Below, piece after piece: positions 33,005-44,069 of a stretch of DNA of 64,000 bases. Positions within the stretch are counted from its first letter, which is position 1, and every line of letters begins with the position of its first letter. The translations under genes and the position numbers were made by a program. Under the pieces are notes generated by a model. That model saw only the letters and a program-made list of their open reading frames with translations, was not told the DNA's origin and searched no databases. This DNA is from Bidens hawaiensis (lineage: Eukaryota > Streptophyta > Magnoliopsida > Asterales > Asteraceae): NCBI GenBank assembly GCA_021521415.1, contig JAIQDT010003821.1, positions 62,001-126,000 on the forward strand, read 5' to 3'.

Positions 33005-34012
33005 ATGTCACAGGTTCAGTGTTTCCGTTGTGATGAGTTCGGTCACTTTGCGTCTTCGTGTCCGGAACGTGTGAAGAAAAAGGAAGAATCTAATTTGAAC
33101 AAAATTGATGATTTTGATCCAAGTTTATTTATGATTAAAGGTGATCAGAAAACGGTTTTTCTGAATGAAGATGGTGTGATTCCAAAGCATTTCGAAACCG
33201 AGCCGATGGAGAAAGATGTTAGGTATCTCGACAACGGAGCATCGAATCACATGACGGGAAATAAATCGTATTTTTATGAATTGAATGAGCAAGTCACGGG
33301 AACGGTGAAGTTCGGAGATGAATCTTGTATTGATATTCGAGAAAAAGGTTCGGTCTTAATTGAAGGAAAAATGGGGGAGCAACGTTTATTGACCGATGTC
33401 TACTACATCCCGAGCCTACAGTGCAATATCATAAGTCTTGGTCAAGCAACGGAAGGTGGATGCGAGATTCACATGAAGCATGATTTGCTAACCATGAAAG
33501 ATGATACATGTAAGCTTTTGATGAAGGTGACAAGGACCAAGAATCGATTGTACAAGATCAATCTCAAGATAACAAGTTCTGGTAAACGAGCTATCATTGG
33601 AGTGAAGAATTTTGCAGGTAGGGATCTTCAAAGTATTGGACTGAAAGAAGACAAGCCGGTTATGAGTCAGATTTCAATCAAAGATCCAAGTTCCAAAATT
33701 CAAAGTCCAAAGAAGAGAGTTCAGGAAACTAAACGCGTGGTCAAGGAAGTAATTCAAGCCCAGGGGAAGGCGTGTAATGATCAAACGAAGCAAGTGTGTC
33801 TTCTAGCCAAGTGGAGCCGAAAGAACATTGCAAGAGATCATGAAAAACCTCGGGAGAATCAAGAGAATGATGACAAGCGTGTAGTTGAAGACCCGCCAAT
33901 TTCGAGTAGGAAATTAGGAGGTGAGTCGGGTGACTCGGGTACAACAATTGCGGGGGTGATTGTTGGGTCAATTGTTGTATGGCCCACGTGTAAGGCCCAA
34001 CACAAGATTTAG
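33005..34012 (+). pseudogene. Nucleocapsid-protease frame with a novel basic tail
   Basis: Begins with a zinc knuckle (CFRCDEFGHFASSC, CX2CX4HX4C). A protease core with a D-N-G-A-S active site (about 33230) and a pre-integrase-like segment ending near 33570 follow. The remaining ~140 codons are Lys/Gln/Glu-rich and do not match integrase. The frame ends inside the right LTR at 34012. No stop interrupts the 335 codons. The tail may be a degenerated integrase region or new sequence. Confidence 0.7.
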
Positions 34013-34274
34013 GGTTATATTATATTTGGTAATGTTTTGGCTAACAAGTTAGGGTTAGTCTATATAAACCGGGTATGGTTAGACATTAGAGAAGGTGGAG
34101 TTGGTGTAACCGAGATAGGGTTCATCAAGAGTCAAACCGAGTTAGGGTTTGAGGGTTTGTAATCAGTTTTTAGAGTGATATTTTCTGATTAATATAAACG
34201 AGAGTTAGTCGTTTAATTCGTGTGTTTGATTATCGATACGGGACTTGAGAAAATAAAAATGAACAGGCTTGTAA

Positions 34275-34460
34275 TGTCACACCCCAACCTACCGAAATTG
34301 CGTTTTTAAGCCGAAATACATGTTTTTAAGGAGTTTTAACATGTTTAAACATCAAAACAATATAAAATAAATTAAATAACATAAATCACTAATAAAAACT
34401 TGGTTTCATAAATAATAAGAATCTGAATACAAGCCCAGGTCAGGTAAACAAATAAACCGA
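34275..34460 (-). repeat. Gypsy LTR end fragment in P450 intron 5
   Basis: TGTCACACCCCAACC at 34275 is the reverse complement of a GGGGTGTGACA-type LTR end, as at 8352 and 44070. The fragment lacks its other terminus; the right limit is approximate. Confidence 0.5.
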
Positions 34461-34942
34461 AATTGACGAATGTCATATGTAACGTACCTTTAAGCCGTAA
34501 GACATCTTGTTAAGATCCTCAAGACAAAGTAAAGCCCCTCTTGGTTTACTTCTGAGTATGGACAACTGTTCTTCCTATAGGTTCAATTTTATGTTAACAT
34601 TTTTAATTTCAAATGATATTCTGGTTGACACAAGTTCGATATTTTACTTACTCTTAACGTGTTTTGGACTTCTTTGTTCTCGTCTAAGAACTTAACACTC
34701 CACATCAGTCCAGCTGCAGTGATTCCCTGATCGGCTATTATCATTACTAGCAAGTTATCCCTAATCTCTGAATCAGTAAGCTTCTCATCATCTGAAAATG
34801 AATCTCTATCTAACATGGACTGCAAGAAGTCGTCCTGAGGCTCTTTGCTACTCCGTCTACTAGCAATCATTTTATCCAAAAATGTCATGAGTTTTTCACG
34901 AGCCTGCATAAGTATTTCTCATTTGGTTAAATATTATATATA

Positions 34943-35237
34943 CTAGCTTTAGAACCCGTGTGATGCACCGGATGGTTAAAAGAAACAAAATTAAGTAAGA
35001 GAAATTAAATGATTAAATGTTAAAAAAAACTATATTTTATCAGAGTAAGTGATTTTATAAGTTCAAATTATATTTTCTAATGGAAAATTCTTACGAATAC
35101 GTGGTGTATTCTCACGCAATTTCTTCATAATGAAGAAAAAACGAAAGAACAAACTGAAGACTTTATCAGTTGAAGAGTTTGTTTTGAATCATTTAACACA
35201 TCTGTTATGTTATTTCATTGTTTATTTTTATTTTGTA
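34943..35237 (-). mobile_element. Helitron-like 3' end in P450 intron 3
   Basis: Minus-strand imperfect hairpin (CCGTG/CACCGG) followed by CTAG at 34943-34946. The 5' end is not found, possibly because the next Helitron inserted into it. Confidence 0.45.
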
Positions 35238-35790
35238 CTAGACGGGTGCCCGCGCGATGCAGCGGAAAGACCGGCCGTTGATAATGGTTTGGTTTCAATT
35301 TTCAGTGGGTTCTGTTTCGGTTTATATGATCAAAAACCGCTACTAATTGTTTATCTGAAAACCATCAAAACCGGATCACAAACAGCGTTACGTAAATGTT
35401 AATTTTTTTAACTAAAAAACTAAGGCGATATCATAATCAAATTAAAGAGAATAAAATTCTCGTTTTTATGGTGCCAATTTTCAAAAAAAAATATTAACGT
35501 ATGAAAAAATTATGAACGTTTAAAATCGTGGATGGAAGCTGGGTTAAATGTGAAATTAAAAAGAAAATATAATTAAAAGTTAAATGGCTAAGATTGTAAC
35601 TATTACTTAAATTATAAAAGTTAATTAAAGTTAAGAGGGGCAATATTGTAACTATGTTTAAAGAATTGAAGTTTATTATTTTACCCTTCTTTAATATGCA
35701 ATGTAAGTTGTACCATTTGTTAATAATCTTGTAAATTAAAGTGCAAGTGTCTTAATTTGCCCATGAGTTATGAATTATATATAGTATAGA
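35238..35790 (-). mobile_element. Non-autonomous Helitron (553 bp, minus) in P450 intron 3
   Basis: Minus strand: host A, then TCTATACTATATATAATTC from 35790. The 3' end is a CCGC/GCGG hairpin, CTAG at 35238-35241 and host T. Ends and A/T target fit Helitrons. Confidence 0.68.
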
Positions 35791-36481
35791 TTATGGTATT
35801 TATACCACTTATTTTCTCATGTTAATAACGAGGGTATCATTATTATTTGTATTAATTTTAACATAAGAAGTTAACCCTCGTCCTACATATATGTCCTAGC
35901 GAATTTGGACAGACATGAAGAAGTTAACTACCTTAATGCCCTTGTAGTATCTAGTGCCTGGAATCATGTGGGGGAAAGAGAGCATTGCGTTAGAAATAGT
36001 CGCGCAATAATTTTCTAGTTGGTCCAGCAAAGATTCTTCTGTGATGCTCATCAGCATGTCACACATTGCATCGAATGTTATCTGAATCATTAAACCTTGA
36101 TTAAAGGAATCGAAAAAAAATCATTATCAATTGGAAAAATCGACTCTAGTATACCTTCATGTTGAAATCAAGAACCACAAAGGACTTGCCATCGTCCGCT
36201 AACTTTTTGAATTTTGCAGTGAGCAACTTATCAAATTTCTGAACAAATTTGGCCATTGAATCCATGGAGAAAGCACCAGACAGAAGGCGTCTGATTCGTT
36301 TATGATCCTCAAAAGGTACACAAAATAAGCTATTCTTTCCTAGAGCGTTGTCAATTGATTTCACATACCCTTTGTTAAACCATTTGAAATCATTTGGCAA
36401 AACTGTTTTTGCACCCGCAATAGTTGGGACAAATACATGAACTTTGCCAAACAGGCTTGTTTTGAACCACTTCCCGTACCT

Positions 36482-37225
36482 GTATTATAAGTACATGCGG
36501 ATGGTTTCGTTATTCAGCTAAACAAATATGTAACTTGATATTTGTAAAAAAAACACATGATTCATCTTGTTTTATATGTATTAAGTAATGTAAAATCTAA
36601 AAAGATAAGTCATCTTTCCACCTTTGGGGTAACTTCTAATGATTATAGATAGTTGTTGCAATACTGTAGCAAAATTATAGAGAGTTTTTTTTTGTTGCAA
36701 AGTCGTTTGAAGGTTGTTAAAGATTACTTGTTGTAGGAAATTTATTTTAAAACCCACTTTCTAACAAATGTCCAACAAACAGGTTAGGTTGGAAAAACAC
36801 ATGTTTGAAAATCATTTTCAACCGTTTTCTAACAATTTTTCTAACAAAACTGCTACAGAAACAAGTTGTTGCAAACTTTCTACAACTCTCCTACAAAAAC
36901 GTTTGCTACAACTTTCTAACAAAAAAGTTAATTTTAACAACAAAAAAAATTCAAATATGCAAATATAAACTCCAAAAACATCCGATAAATATAAATTATT
37001 GTATTTTGTTGGAAAGTTAGCAACAATTTTCCAACAAAGAACCATGTTGTCACTATGTTGTTGCAACACTGTAGCAAAATTATAGCTAGTTTTTTTGTTG
37101 TTGAAAAGTTGTTGGAATTACTTGTCGTAGGAAATTGTAGGAACTTTTTAAGAAAATGTATGTTCTCTAGTAGTGATCGTTAATCAAAAAATAAACCTAA
37201 AAGACATGTATGAGAAATAGATTAC
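36482..37225. other. P450 intron 1 with inverted/direct TTGTTGCAA-type repeats
   Basis: A block near 36640-36730 (GTTGTTGCAATACTGTAGCAAAATTATAG) recurs at 37045-37115. An inverted related stretch lies at 36830-36940. Probably a palindromic DNA element; family not identified. Confidence 0.45.
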
Positions 37226-37859
37226 ATTTGTCTCCGACGTTCGAACAAAATCATAGCTTCCTTTTATACTCTCAGCAGCCGAAATAAACGAAAACGATTC
37301 ACCAACAAGAGGAAGACCAAGGCTTCCAGGTATGCCATGTGATGATATCTTCTCTTTCTTGGTTAAAAATCTTGTGACCAACCCTGTGAGCAGTATAGCC
37401 AAGATGATGTAAAAGTTGTTCTTGACAAGTAAGTAAAGCTCCTCCATTGGATAAATGATCATCTTAGACACTTAACACTATTATACAAAGTTTGCAAGAA
37501 CAAGATCATATATATATATAGATGGACGTGTTAGTGATGTATTGGTTTGTTGCTTATTGGATGATCATAATATACTCTCTCTTTCTAATTAAACAATTGT
37601 ATGATATAAATAATATGAATACAGACAACGTTGTAGAACACAGCATCTTAGGAAAGAGCACTAAGAAAACAAACCTAAAAAGATTCCTTCTAAGTACTTA
37701 TTAACCTGTTAGTAAATAGTAAACCCTTTGGCGACTGAAAGCTTGGGATAATTGGATTATATGTAATTATCAAAATAGGCAAGTGGACACATATTTTATA
37801 GAAAATAGGCCAGGCTTACAAAAATAAACATAAGCAATGAAAGATATACATATAATTAA

Positions 37860-38094
37860 CTAGGTTTTATTCTTCCGTATTACGGTAGTTGTTTTACTGT
37901 TTTCGTTTATAATATTTATATAAATTTTTGGATTTTATTTTTATTTATTGCAAGTACGTTAATAATATACTAAGAATTTGATGATGAAAGAGTTTCATAA
38001 ATAAACAGAATATTATAACCCGGTTTAAAAGTTATTGGGTCTGATGGGATCCATGACCCGCTTATTTATTTTACTATAAAAGTGTTTCTTAATT
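37860..38094 (-). mobile_element. Helitron-like unit, inverted relative to the 55.6-57 kb array
   Basis: CTAG at 37860-37863 with hairpin CCGTA/TACGG (37875-37885). The body (CCCGGTTTAAAAGTTATTGGGT...GATGGGA) is the reverse complement of units at 56.3-56.9 kb. A second copy starts at 39054 and continues to about 39480. Confidence 0.55.
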
Positions 38095-38099
38095 ATTAT

Positions 38100-38802
38100 T
38101 ATTATATATAATAAAAAGGAAGTTTGGCGCCGCTGGACTATGATTGGTCTATTTGGTGGCGCCTGACTGTCTAAGTATTATATATATTTTTTTAGTTTTT
38201 TTTTAAGTTTGATGATTAAACGGTTATTTGTGTCGACTCACCACTAAAATGTCCGGAACAGATAACGCGCATGATTTACCATTTTACGGACATTTTTGTT
38301 TTAGTTCCGGAACCATAAAGAACGTAACCGAAAGCAACTGAATTGATGTCAACTCACCACTGTAACGTCGGGACCGACAACGCTCGAGTTTTACTAACGC
38401 CCAGGTTTTTTCAACCGAATAAACGCCATTTTAGATATATTATCTTTTTATATGCTAATTTGACGAATTTATTTTTTGGTTTTAACGCTTAGGTTTTACC
38501 AACAGTGTTTATACTGTCCCGTAACAAACATAATTGAAACCGGCCAAATTCGTGTCGACTAACCGTCACAACGCCGGGTACCGACAATGCTTTGGTTCTT
38601 TACCAACATTGTTTATACTGTACCGTAACTGAAACCGACCAAATTCGTGTCGACTCACCGCCACAACGCAGGGTACCAACAATGGTCGGGTTTACCAACA
38701 TTCGCCGTTCGGGTTTTAACGGCCAGATAAACGTCGTTTTAAATATTTTATTTGTTTTAACACTTGCGTCTTAGGATTTAGAGTAACATGGTAATTTACT
38801 AG
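38100..38802 (+). mobile_element. Non-autonomous Helitron-like element (plus)
   Basis: The 3' end is TTTACTAG (CTAG 38799-38802) before a host T. The body is the inverted relative of 27104-27755, with three repeats of a GTGTCGACT.ACCG.CA.AACG block. The 5' end lies near 38100 within AT-rich sequence and is not sharply defined. Confidence 0.55.
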
Positions 38803-39053
38803 TTATAAATAATATGAAATACAGACAAAGTAGAAGAACACAGCATCTTAGGAAAGAGCACTAAGAAAACAAACCTAAAAAGATTCCTGGTAGTTACTTA
38901 TTAACCTGTTAGTAAAACCCTTTGGCGACTGAAAGCATGAGATAATTGGATTATATATAATTATCAAAATATGCAAGCGGACACATATTTTATAGAAAAT
39001 AAGCCAGACTTACAAAAATAAGCATAAGCAATGAAAGATATGCATATAATTAA

Positions 39054-39615
39054 CTAGGTTTTATTCTCTTGTATTACATGAATTGTTTTATATTTTTCGT
39101 TTATAATATTTATATATTTTTTTTGATTTTAATTTTATTTATTGTTAATAAGTTAATAATATACTTAGGGTTTGATGATAAAATGATTTCACAAATAAAT
39201 AGAATATTATAACCTGGTTTAAAAGTTATTGGGTTTGGTGGGACCCATGACCCGCTTATTTATTTTACTATAAAATTGTTTCTTAACTATAAATAATATA
39301 TTTTTTTAATCGAATATTAATGTTTAGTATATCCCTATTTTATAGAATTTTCATATCAAATATTTGGTAATATTAATTTTTAATTTAATGAGATATTGTA
39401 ACTCGTTTAAGGGCTATCTGGGTTTGGTGAGACTCATACCCATGAATTCGAGTCAAATGCATGAGAAGTCTACATTTACAAATAAAATAATATTGTGGCT
39501 TAAGAGAACGTAGGGAGCAACCAAGGAGCTTTCAATAGTTAGAGTTTGTAGATGTCGAAGAGATGTATAACCCAAGTGTACATTTATATCTTTATTGGAG
39601 TATCATAATATATAT
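39054..39615 (-). mobile_element. Helitron-like unit abutting the Tat element
   Basis: CTAG at 39054-39057. The body continues to 39480 with the GGGTTTGGTGAGACTCATACCC block, which is the inverse of 55680-55720. Sequence beyond 39480 to the TATAT target site has no other signature. Confidence 0.5.
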
Positions 39616-40267
39616 TGTTGATACAACAATTATAAGACCAGTGATAGTGAATGGACTGGTTAGGCTAACAGGCTTCAAGGGTTCAGGTTAACCTAACGCA
39701 GGTCGTGGTGTCCCTCTACGTTTGCAAAACGTAGAGAGAGGTTCACTAGTTTACTGTTAGTTGTTATAGTTCAACGGAGAACCAAGACCGAGGTGTTTGA
39801 GACCGGTTTTTGGATGAGGTTCTTGGTGAAGCTATGATGTTTGTGAAGTAAGAAAGAAACAAGCAAAATGCTAGTTTCTCAAGGAAGAATAGAAGATCAA
39901 GGAGTATGTCTTAACTCTCCAGATCTAATGATCCATTGTTTATGGCTGGGTCCTCTTTATATAGAAGGAGAGATGCAAGCCTTTTGTCCAGTGGATAAAC
40001 TAGTTAACCTCCAGTTTGCTAGAGGGTTAACCAATTATGGGCGGGAAGCTTTTGACCGTTGGTCATTGATTATAATAATAATACTTTTTCTAAGCATATC
40101 CCTTGTTCAGAGAGAACAGTGATTTGACGTGGTACTGTTGCACGTGCCTACTGTTCACGTACTTATTTACATAAATTGGGCGGGAAACGAACACTTTAAC
40201 CTTCTAACCTTTTTAGCGTTAATGTGTGAAAGCTATTTTCTTAATTCCTTGGGCTACCCCGTCATCA
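39616..40267 (-). repeat. 3' LTR of the Tat element
   Basis: 652 bp. Minus-strand TATA box (CTATATAAAG) at 39955-39964. It is preceded on the minus strand by the purine tract GACTTTGGGGGC (40268-40279). Confidence 0.92.
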
Positions 40268-40587
40268 GCCCCCAAAGTCAAAGGTGTTTGAGAAGTAGGC
40301 TCAAGGGCTTCTGACTTTTACACACATTTTGTTATTGCTTAAAGGCTTCGAGACTTCGAGGCTTGGAGGCTTTGAACGGTTTTGGTTATTTTTTGAATTT
40401 CTGACAAGACAGTTGATGTGATGGTTACTGCATGTTGCGGTTCCCAATAACTGCTCTTAATAATAGTTATAACTGTTCACTTTCTTCATATTTCTTTTAA
40501 AGTTCCACATATTCTCTCAAACATTCATCAAGTTTCTTTCAATCCTTCATCAGGTTAGTTAAAATCCTTCCCTTTTCTTTCGATTTT

Positions 40588-42759
40588 ATGGGTGCTCGTA
40601 AGGATCTGTCGGTTAGTTTTTCTCGATTAACCCAAGAAGAGGTCGAAGCATTCTGTCTTGAATGGGGTATAGGTTTTAAGTTTAAATTGATTGCTCCGCT
40701 GGCCGACTCATCAATCGATCGTTGTCCGGCTGGTTTCGTTGCCCTTAATTGTCGGCATTTTGAATTCTCGAACCTCCGTCATCCGTTTTCGATTTTCGTT
40801 TTGAATGTATTGGAGTATTATCGTGTGTCATTTGGTCAGATTCACCCCTTAGGGCTTGCTAGGTTTTACACTTTGAGGTATTATGTAGAGCTTTAGGATA
40901 TGACCATTCGCTTTTGGGTTTTCGCCGTTTCTTTCGTTTGGTGAAGAACGGCAATTGGTACACTTTCGAACATACTCAGGTTGATACGTGTTTAGTTTCC
41001 TCGGCGGTTACGACCCTTGGTTCTTGGAAGGACCGTTTTTTCTTTGTTTCCGACTCCATTCTTCCTTTCAAATCCGTTTGGAGACAACCCGAGGCTGTTT
41101 TAAATGAACCGGAGCCGGCTGAATCGGAATTGAATGAAGCGTTTTTGAAGTCAATTAGGAAGTGTCCATCGCGTCTTCGTCCTCTTCCTGAACATCTTCT
41201 TGTGTTATTAGGAATTAGCAAATTATGGGATAAGCCTAATCGGGATCCCGTGCTTATGAGGGATGATAAGGGTATGCGTTTGTTTATTGTGCATTTGTTT
41301 TGTTTTGTTGATATGTCTGTTGATAGATTTCCTTTGTTTTGTAGTTATGTCGGCTTTGGATTTCTTGAAGAGTGACGATACTTCAGACGTTGGGTTTACG
41401 GATGTTGCGGCTATTGTTGGGGAAGATGCTGTGGTTCGAGGGAAAGAGGGTAGGTTTGAGGATTCTGGATATGTGGGGGTTCCGAACGTTAAAGGGTTTA
41501 CCAAGGTTGCTGCTCCTAAGGCTTCTACTCGTCGTTCCACAAGGCGTTTGTTGAAGTCTTCTGGCCCATCATCTTCTCACGAACCAGTTGAAGTTAGTGA
41601 TGATGTTCAAGTTGCCGAAGATCAAGGTCCAAGTGTGGAAGGGGAAAAGGAGCAGGTTTTGGTTGTTTCCAAGAAGAAGAAATCAACTGGTAAGAAGGTT
41701 GCGATGACGACGGTTCAAGGGTTGGATGGGAATGAAGTTTATGTGCCGGAGTGGAATGTTAAGGTTGGAGATAGCTTCAAAGACCCGGAAGTCTCTGCTG
41801 ATGTGTTAGCTAACCTTGCTCCTCCAGGGGTTCGTAACACTATTTCTGAGATGGAGGGTGATTCCAAGATGTCGAGGTTAATCCTGAGTTCTTGCAACTT
41901 TTCTGCCCTTTTGGCAGAGGGTGTCACTCGTTTTCGAAAGGGGATGCAGGAGTATGAGGAGTTTTCGAGGAAAAAGGAAAAGATTAAGGCCTCTATGATA
42001 GCCATGAAGAAAGAGGTTAACGGTTTTTCAAAGAAGGAAGAAGGTTATGTGAAGAAGATTGACGAGTTGTCCCGTGGCCACGAGGTTGAGATAGCAGGGT
42101 TGAAGAAAGCAATGGAAGCTGACAGAGCTAAGTTGGATGCTGACAGGGAAGCCTTTGAGGTGCAGAGGAAAGCCTTTGAGATGGAGAAAGAAGGCTTGAA
42201 GGCTTCAGTCACCCAGACTACTAACGACAACCGGTGGCTAATTGAGCACGGGTTTCATCAGGTTGTGACTTACCTGCTTCATTCTTCTGAGTTTAACTCG
42301 GTGTTGGGCGATGTTTATACGAAGCTGCTGGGATATGGGAAGCATTTGGGCTTTGTTGATGGCTTCAAACATCACGAAGCTGGTCAACCTATGGAGCAGT
42401 CGCCCATGTTTAACCGTGAAGCTTCCAAGCTCTTCTCAGACTCAGTCCGTGCAATGGAAAGGCTCACTTACCCTTATGTGGGTGAAGTTTCGTCATGCTT
42501 TGGTAAGCCTCTTTCCGTTTTGCAGGGCTTGAAGCCAGCCGGCCTTGATGAGAAAGTTTCCAAAGAGGTGCTTGAGTCCTTGTCTAAGAAGCGCTCCCGT
42601 TCTGGTGATAGCGAAGAAACTTTATCTGGAGGTAGCGACGGGTCTCATGTGGCAAGCCTCGAAGGTTCGGTCGTTGCTGGTCGTGGCCCGGAAGTGAAGA
42701 AGTTGAAGAAAGGTAATGGTGTTGAGGCTAGTACTTCAAAGCCTGCTGCTGGTGTTTAA
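40588..42759 (+). pseudogene. Antisense accessory gene of the Tat element (Transposase_28-like + coiled coil), spliced
   Basis: Runs opposite to gag-pol between the integrase end and the 3' LTR. Exon 1 opens at ATG 40588. A one-base loss near 40890 shifts the frame, which then continues (GFRRFFRL...) to 41271. A 73-bp intron (41272-41344, GTATGC...TTTTGTAG) joins GTT-ATG-TCG in frame to exon 2, ending at 42759. The N-terminal ~210 residues resemble the 'putative gypsy type transposon' domain (PF04195): FVLNVLEYYRVSFGQIHPLG and WKDRFFFV blocks. The middle has a basic KKKKSTGKK patch. About residues 220-360 form a Lys/Glu coiled coil. Extra genes are known in this position in Tat elements such as Grande. 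Function unknown. Confidence 0.75.
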
Positions 42760-43493
42760 ACAATTTATTCGTAGCTTTCTTAGCGCTCTTGAACAATGTT
42801 ATGTAATCTTAAACAATTTAGGTTCAGCATGAAACCCTTAAGGTTTTTGCTTTTATGGTTGTGTTTGGCCTTTTTGGCCCTTTGAACATTCTCATGGGAA
42901 TCCTTGTGATTTCCTTTGTTTAGCCTGAATGGCATGTCATGGATGATGCTAGTTATGGCCTTTTAAGGCTTTGTTTATGAATCTTAATGTTCTATGTATT
43001 ATGTTTTGGTTGCTTGTCTTGTTAGTTTGATGTGTTTTTAGCTAACTTTCCTTAAGAAGTTTAGTGCTGCAGTCACTTTAGCTTCAAGGCTTTATTAGGT
43101 AAAAAGCACATGTTGGCTATCCTTTGTATCATTACTTAATGTATGTTTGTTTCGTAAACTTTTTCAAAGCTTAAGGAACGAATTGATGTAGGCTGTTCAA
43201 ACCCGTCTATGAAACAAGTTTTGGTTGAAAAATTTTCTAAGCCTCATGGAGTTGGATTGTTATAGGAACTCACCCCTTATATAGGTTCATTTAACCCTTG
43301 AACCTATTGAGCGATGTGGCCTGGGAGCTCATCCCCTTACATGGCCCTTTCCATGAAGTTTCTTGCTAGGTTCTCAACCTGATTATAGGATAGTAAAGAC
43401 AAGTTATGACAAAAACTTTATCATTCATTCAAGAGGTTGTTGTTCACAAAAAGGAGAATTATACATCTCTTGAAATACATTTTAAGACTTTGA
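42760..43493. other. Tat spacer between antisense gene and integrase end
   Basis: No coding signal on either strand. Probably holds the converging 3' ends of the sense and antisense transcripts. Confidence 0.6.
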
Positions 43494-44064
43494 CTAGGCA
43501 TGGAATCTTTTAAGGGTGTTGCCGTTCCAGTGTCTTGGAAGCTTTTTGCTTTCTGTGTCGGCCAGCTTGTAGGATCCACCCTTATGAGCTTCAAGGATTG
43601 TATATGGTCCTTCCCACTTTGGGCCGAGCTTTCCTTGATTTTCTTTCTTCCTGGCCTCATTGTTTCGGAGTACAAGATCTCCTGGCCTAAAGCGTTCATG
43701 TTTCACTCTTGCATTATAATAAGCTTTCATTTTTGCTTGTACTTAGCCTCTTGTGTTGCGGCTTGATCATGAATTTCTTCAAGGAATTGCAAATTCAACA
43801 TGGTCTCATTGTTGTTTGATTCGAGATCCATGTTGAGTGTTGTTTGATTCACAACTCCGACTTCTGCTAGGATTACAGCTTCCGATCCGAACACTAGGCT
43901 GTAAGGCGTTCATTTGTGGCTTGTCTTTTCGGTTGTTCTTATTGCCCATATGGCATTTGGGAGTTCTTCAAGCCAATTGTTGTTATGCCTTCCCAACTTT
44001 GTTTTGATTCCTTCCACGATGGTTCTGTTTGTTCTTTCAACTTGGCCATTGGATTGTGGGTATG
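43494..44064 (-). pseudogene. Tat integrase, C-terminal part
   Basis: Minus continuation of the integrase after the solo LTR. It begins with the NGQVERTNR block holding the catalytic Glu (about 44040). An in-frame TGA lies near 43910. The C-terminal DNA-binding region (RFRPGDLVLR, GPYTI) ends with a stop at 43494. Confidence 0.88.
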
Positions 44065-44069
44065 CAACT

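Larger units (their letters stand above)
31470..34248 (+). mobile_element. Non-autonomous copia derivative (gag-protease only) in P450 intron 5
   Basis: Direct repeats starting TGCTGGGTCAATTG (31470) and TGTTGGGTCAATTG (33961) share about 220 bp, including a TATATAAACC box. GAAAA flanks both ends (31465-31469, 34249-34253), a probable TSD. The interior encodes gag, a zinc knuckle and protease, then goes straight to the right LTR with no integrase, RT or RNase H. No standard primer site follows the left LTR, whose last ~40 bp appear to be missing. The right LTR ends ...TTGA, not CA, so the right boundary is tentative. Confidence 0.78.
30607..37462 (-). pseudogene. Cytochrome P450, CYP85 clan, CYP722-like; degenerate
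   Basis: Minus-strand gene with eight recognisable exons: 37462-37239 (end uncertain, alternative 37226), 36479-36155, 36081-35932, 34903-34652, 34574-34488, 31399-31321, 30937-30831 and 30728-30607. All are bounded by GT-AG and, with the 37239 donor, phase-compatible. An N-terminal membrane anchor is followed by a GIPGSLGLPLVGES proline hinge; the ExxR motif (ETLR) is in exon 6. The I-helix motif reads ADQGITAA, where CYP722 proteins have AGQTTTAA. The heme loop reads FGARPRTSLG: the invariant heme-ligating Cys is Ser (codon 30672-30674) and a Gly is Arg. The last exon (~35 residues) is absent. P450 identity is firm. CYP722 (a family with strigolactone-pathway members) is inferred from exon sequences. 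It should not be catalytic. Confidence 0.85.
37604..39292. repeat. Tandem duplication of the P450 upstream region
   Basis: 37604-38094 and 38805-39292 align from ATAAATAATATGAA(A)TACAGAC to ACTATAAAA.TGTTTCTTAA with scattered differences. A Helitron-like unit sits between them. The first copy starts about 140 bp upstream of the P450 start codon. Confidence 0.85.

Noticed and set aside
39868..40122. 84-codon plus-strand frame in the left Tat LTR, repeated at 55077-55331 in the right LTR
   Set aside because: Present twice only because LTRs are copies. It is antisense to the LTR transcript and resembles no protein.
41740..42230. Minus-strand frames under the antisense accessory gene
   Set aside because: Shadows of a coding sequence with strong coiled-coil codon bias.
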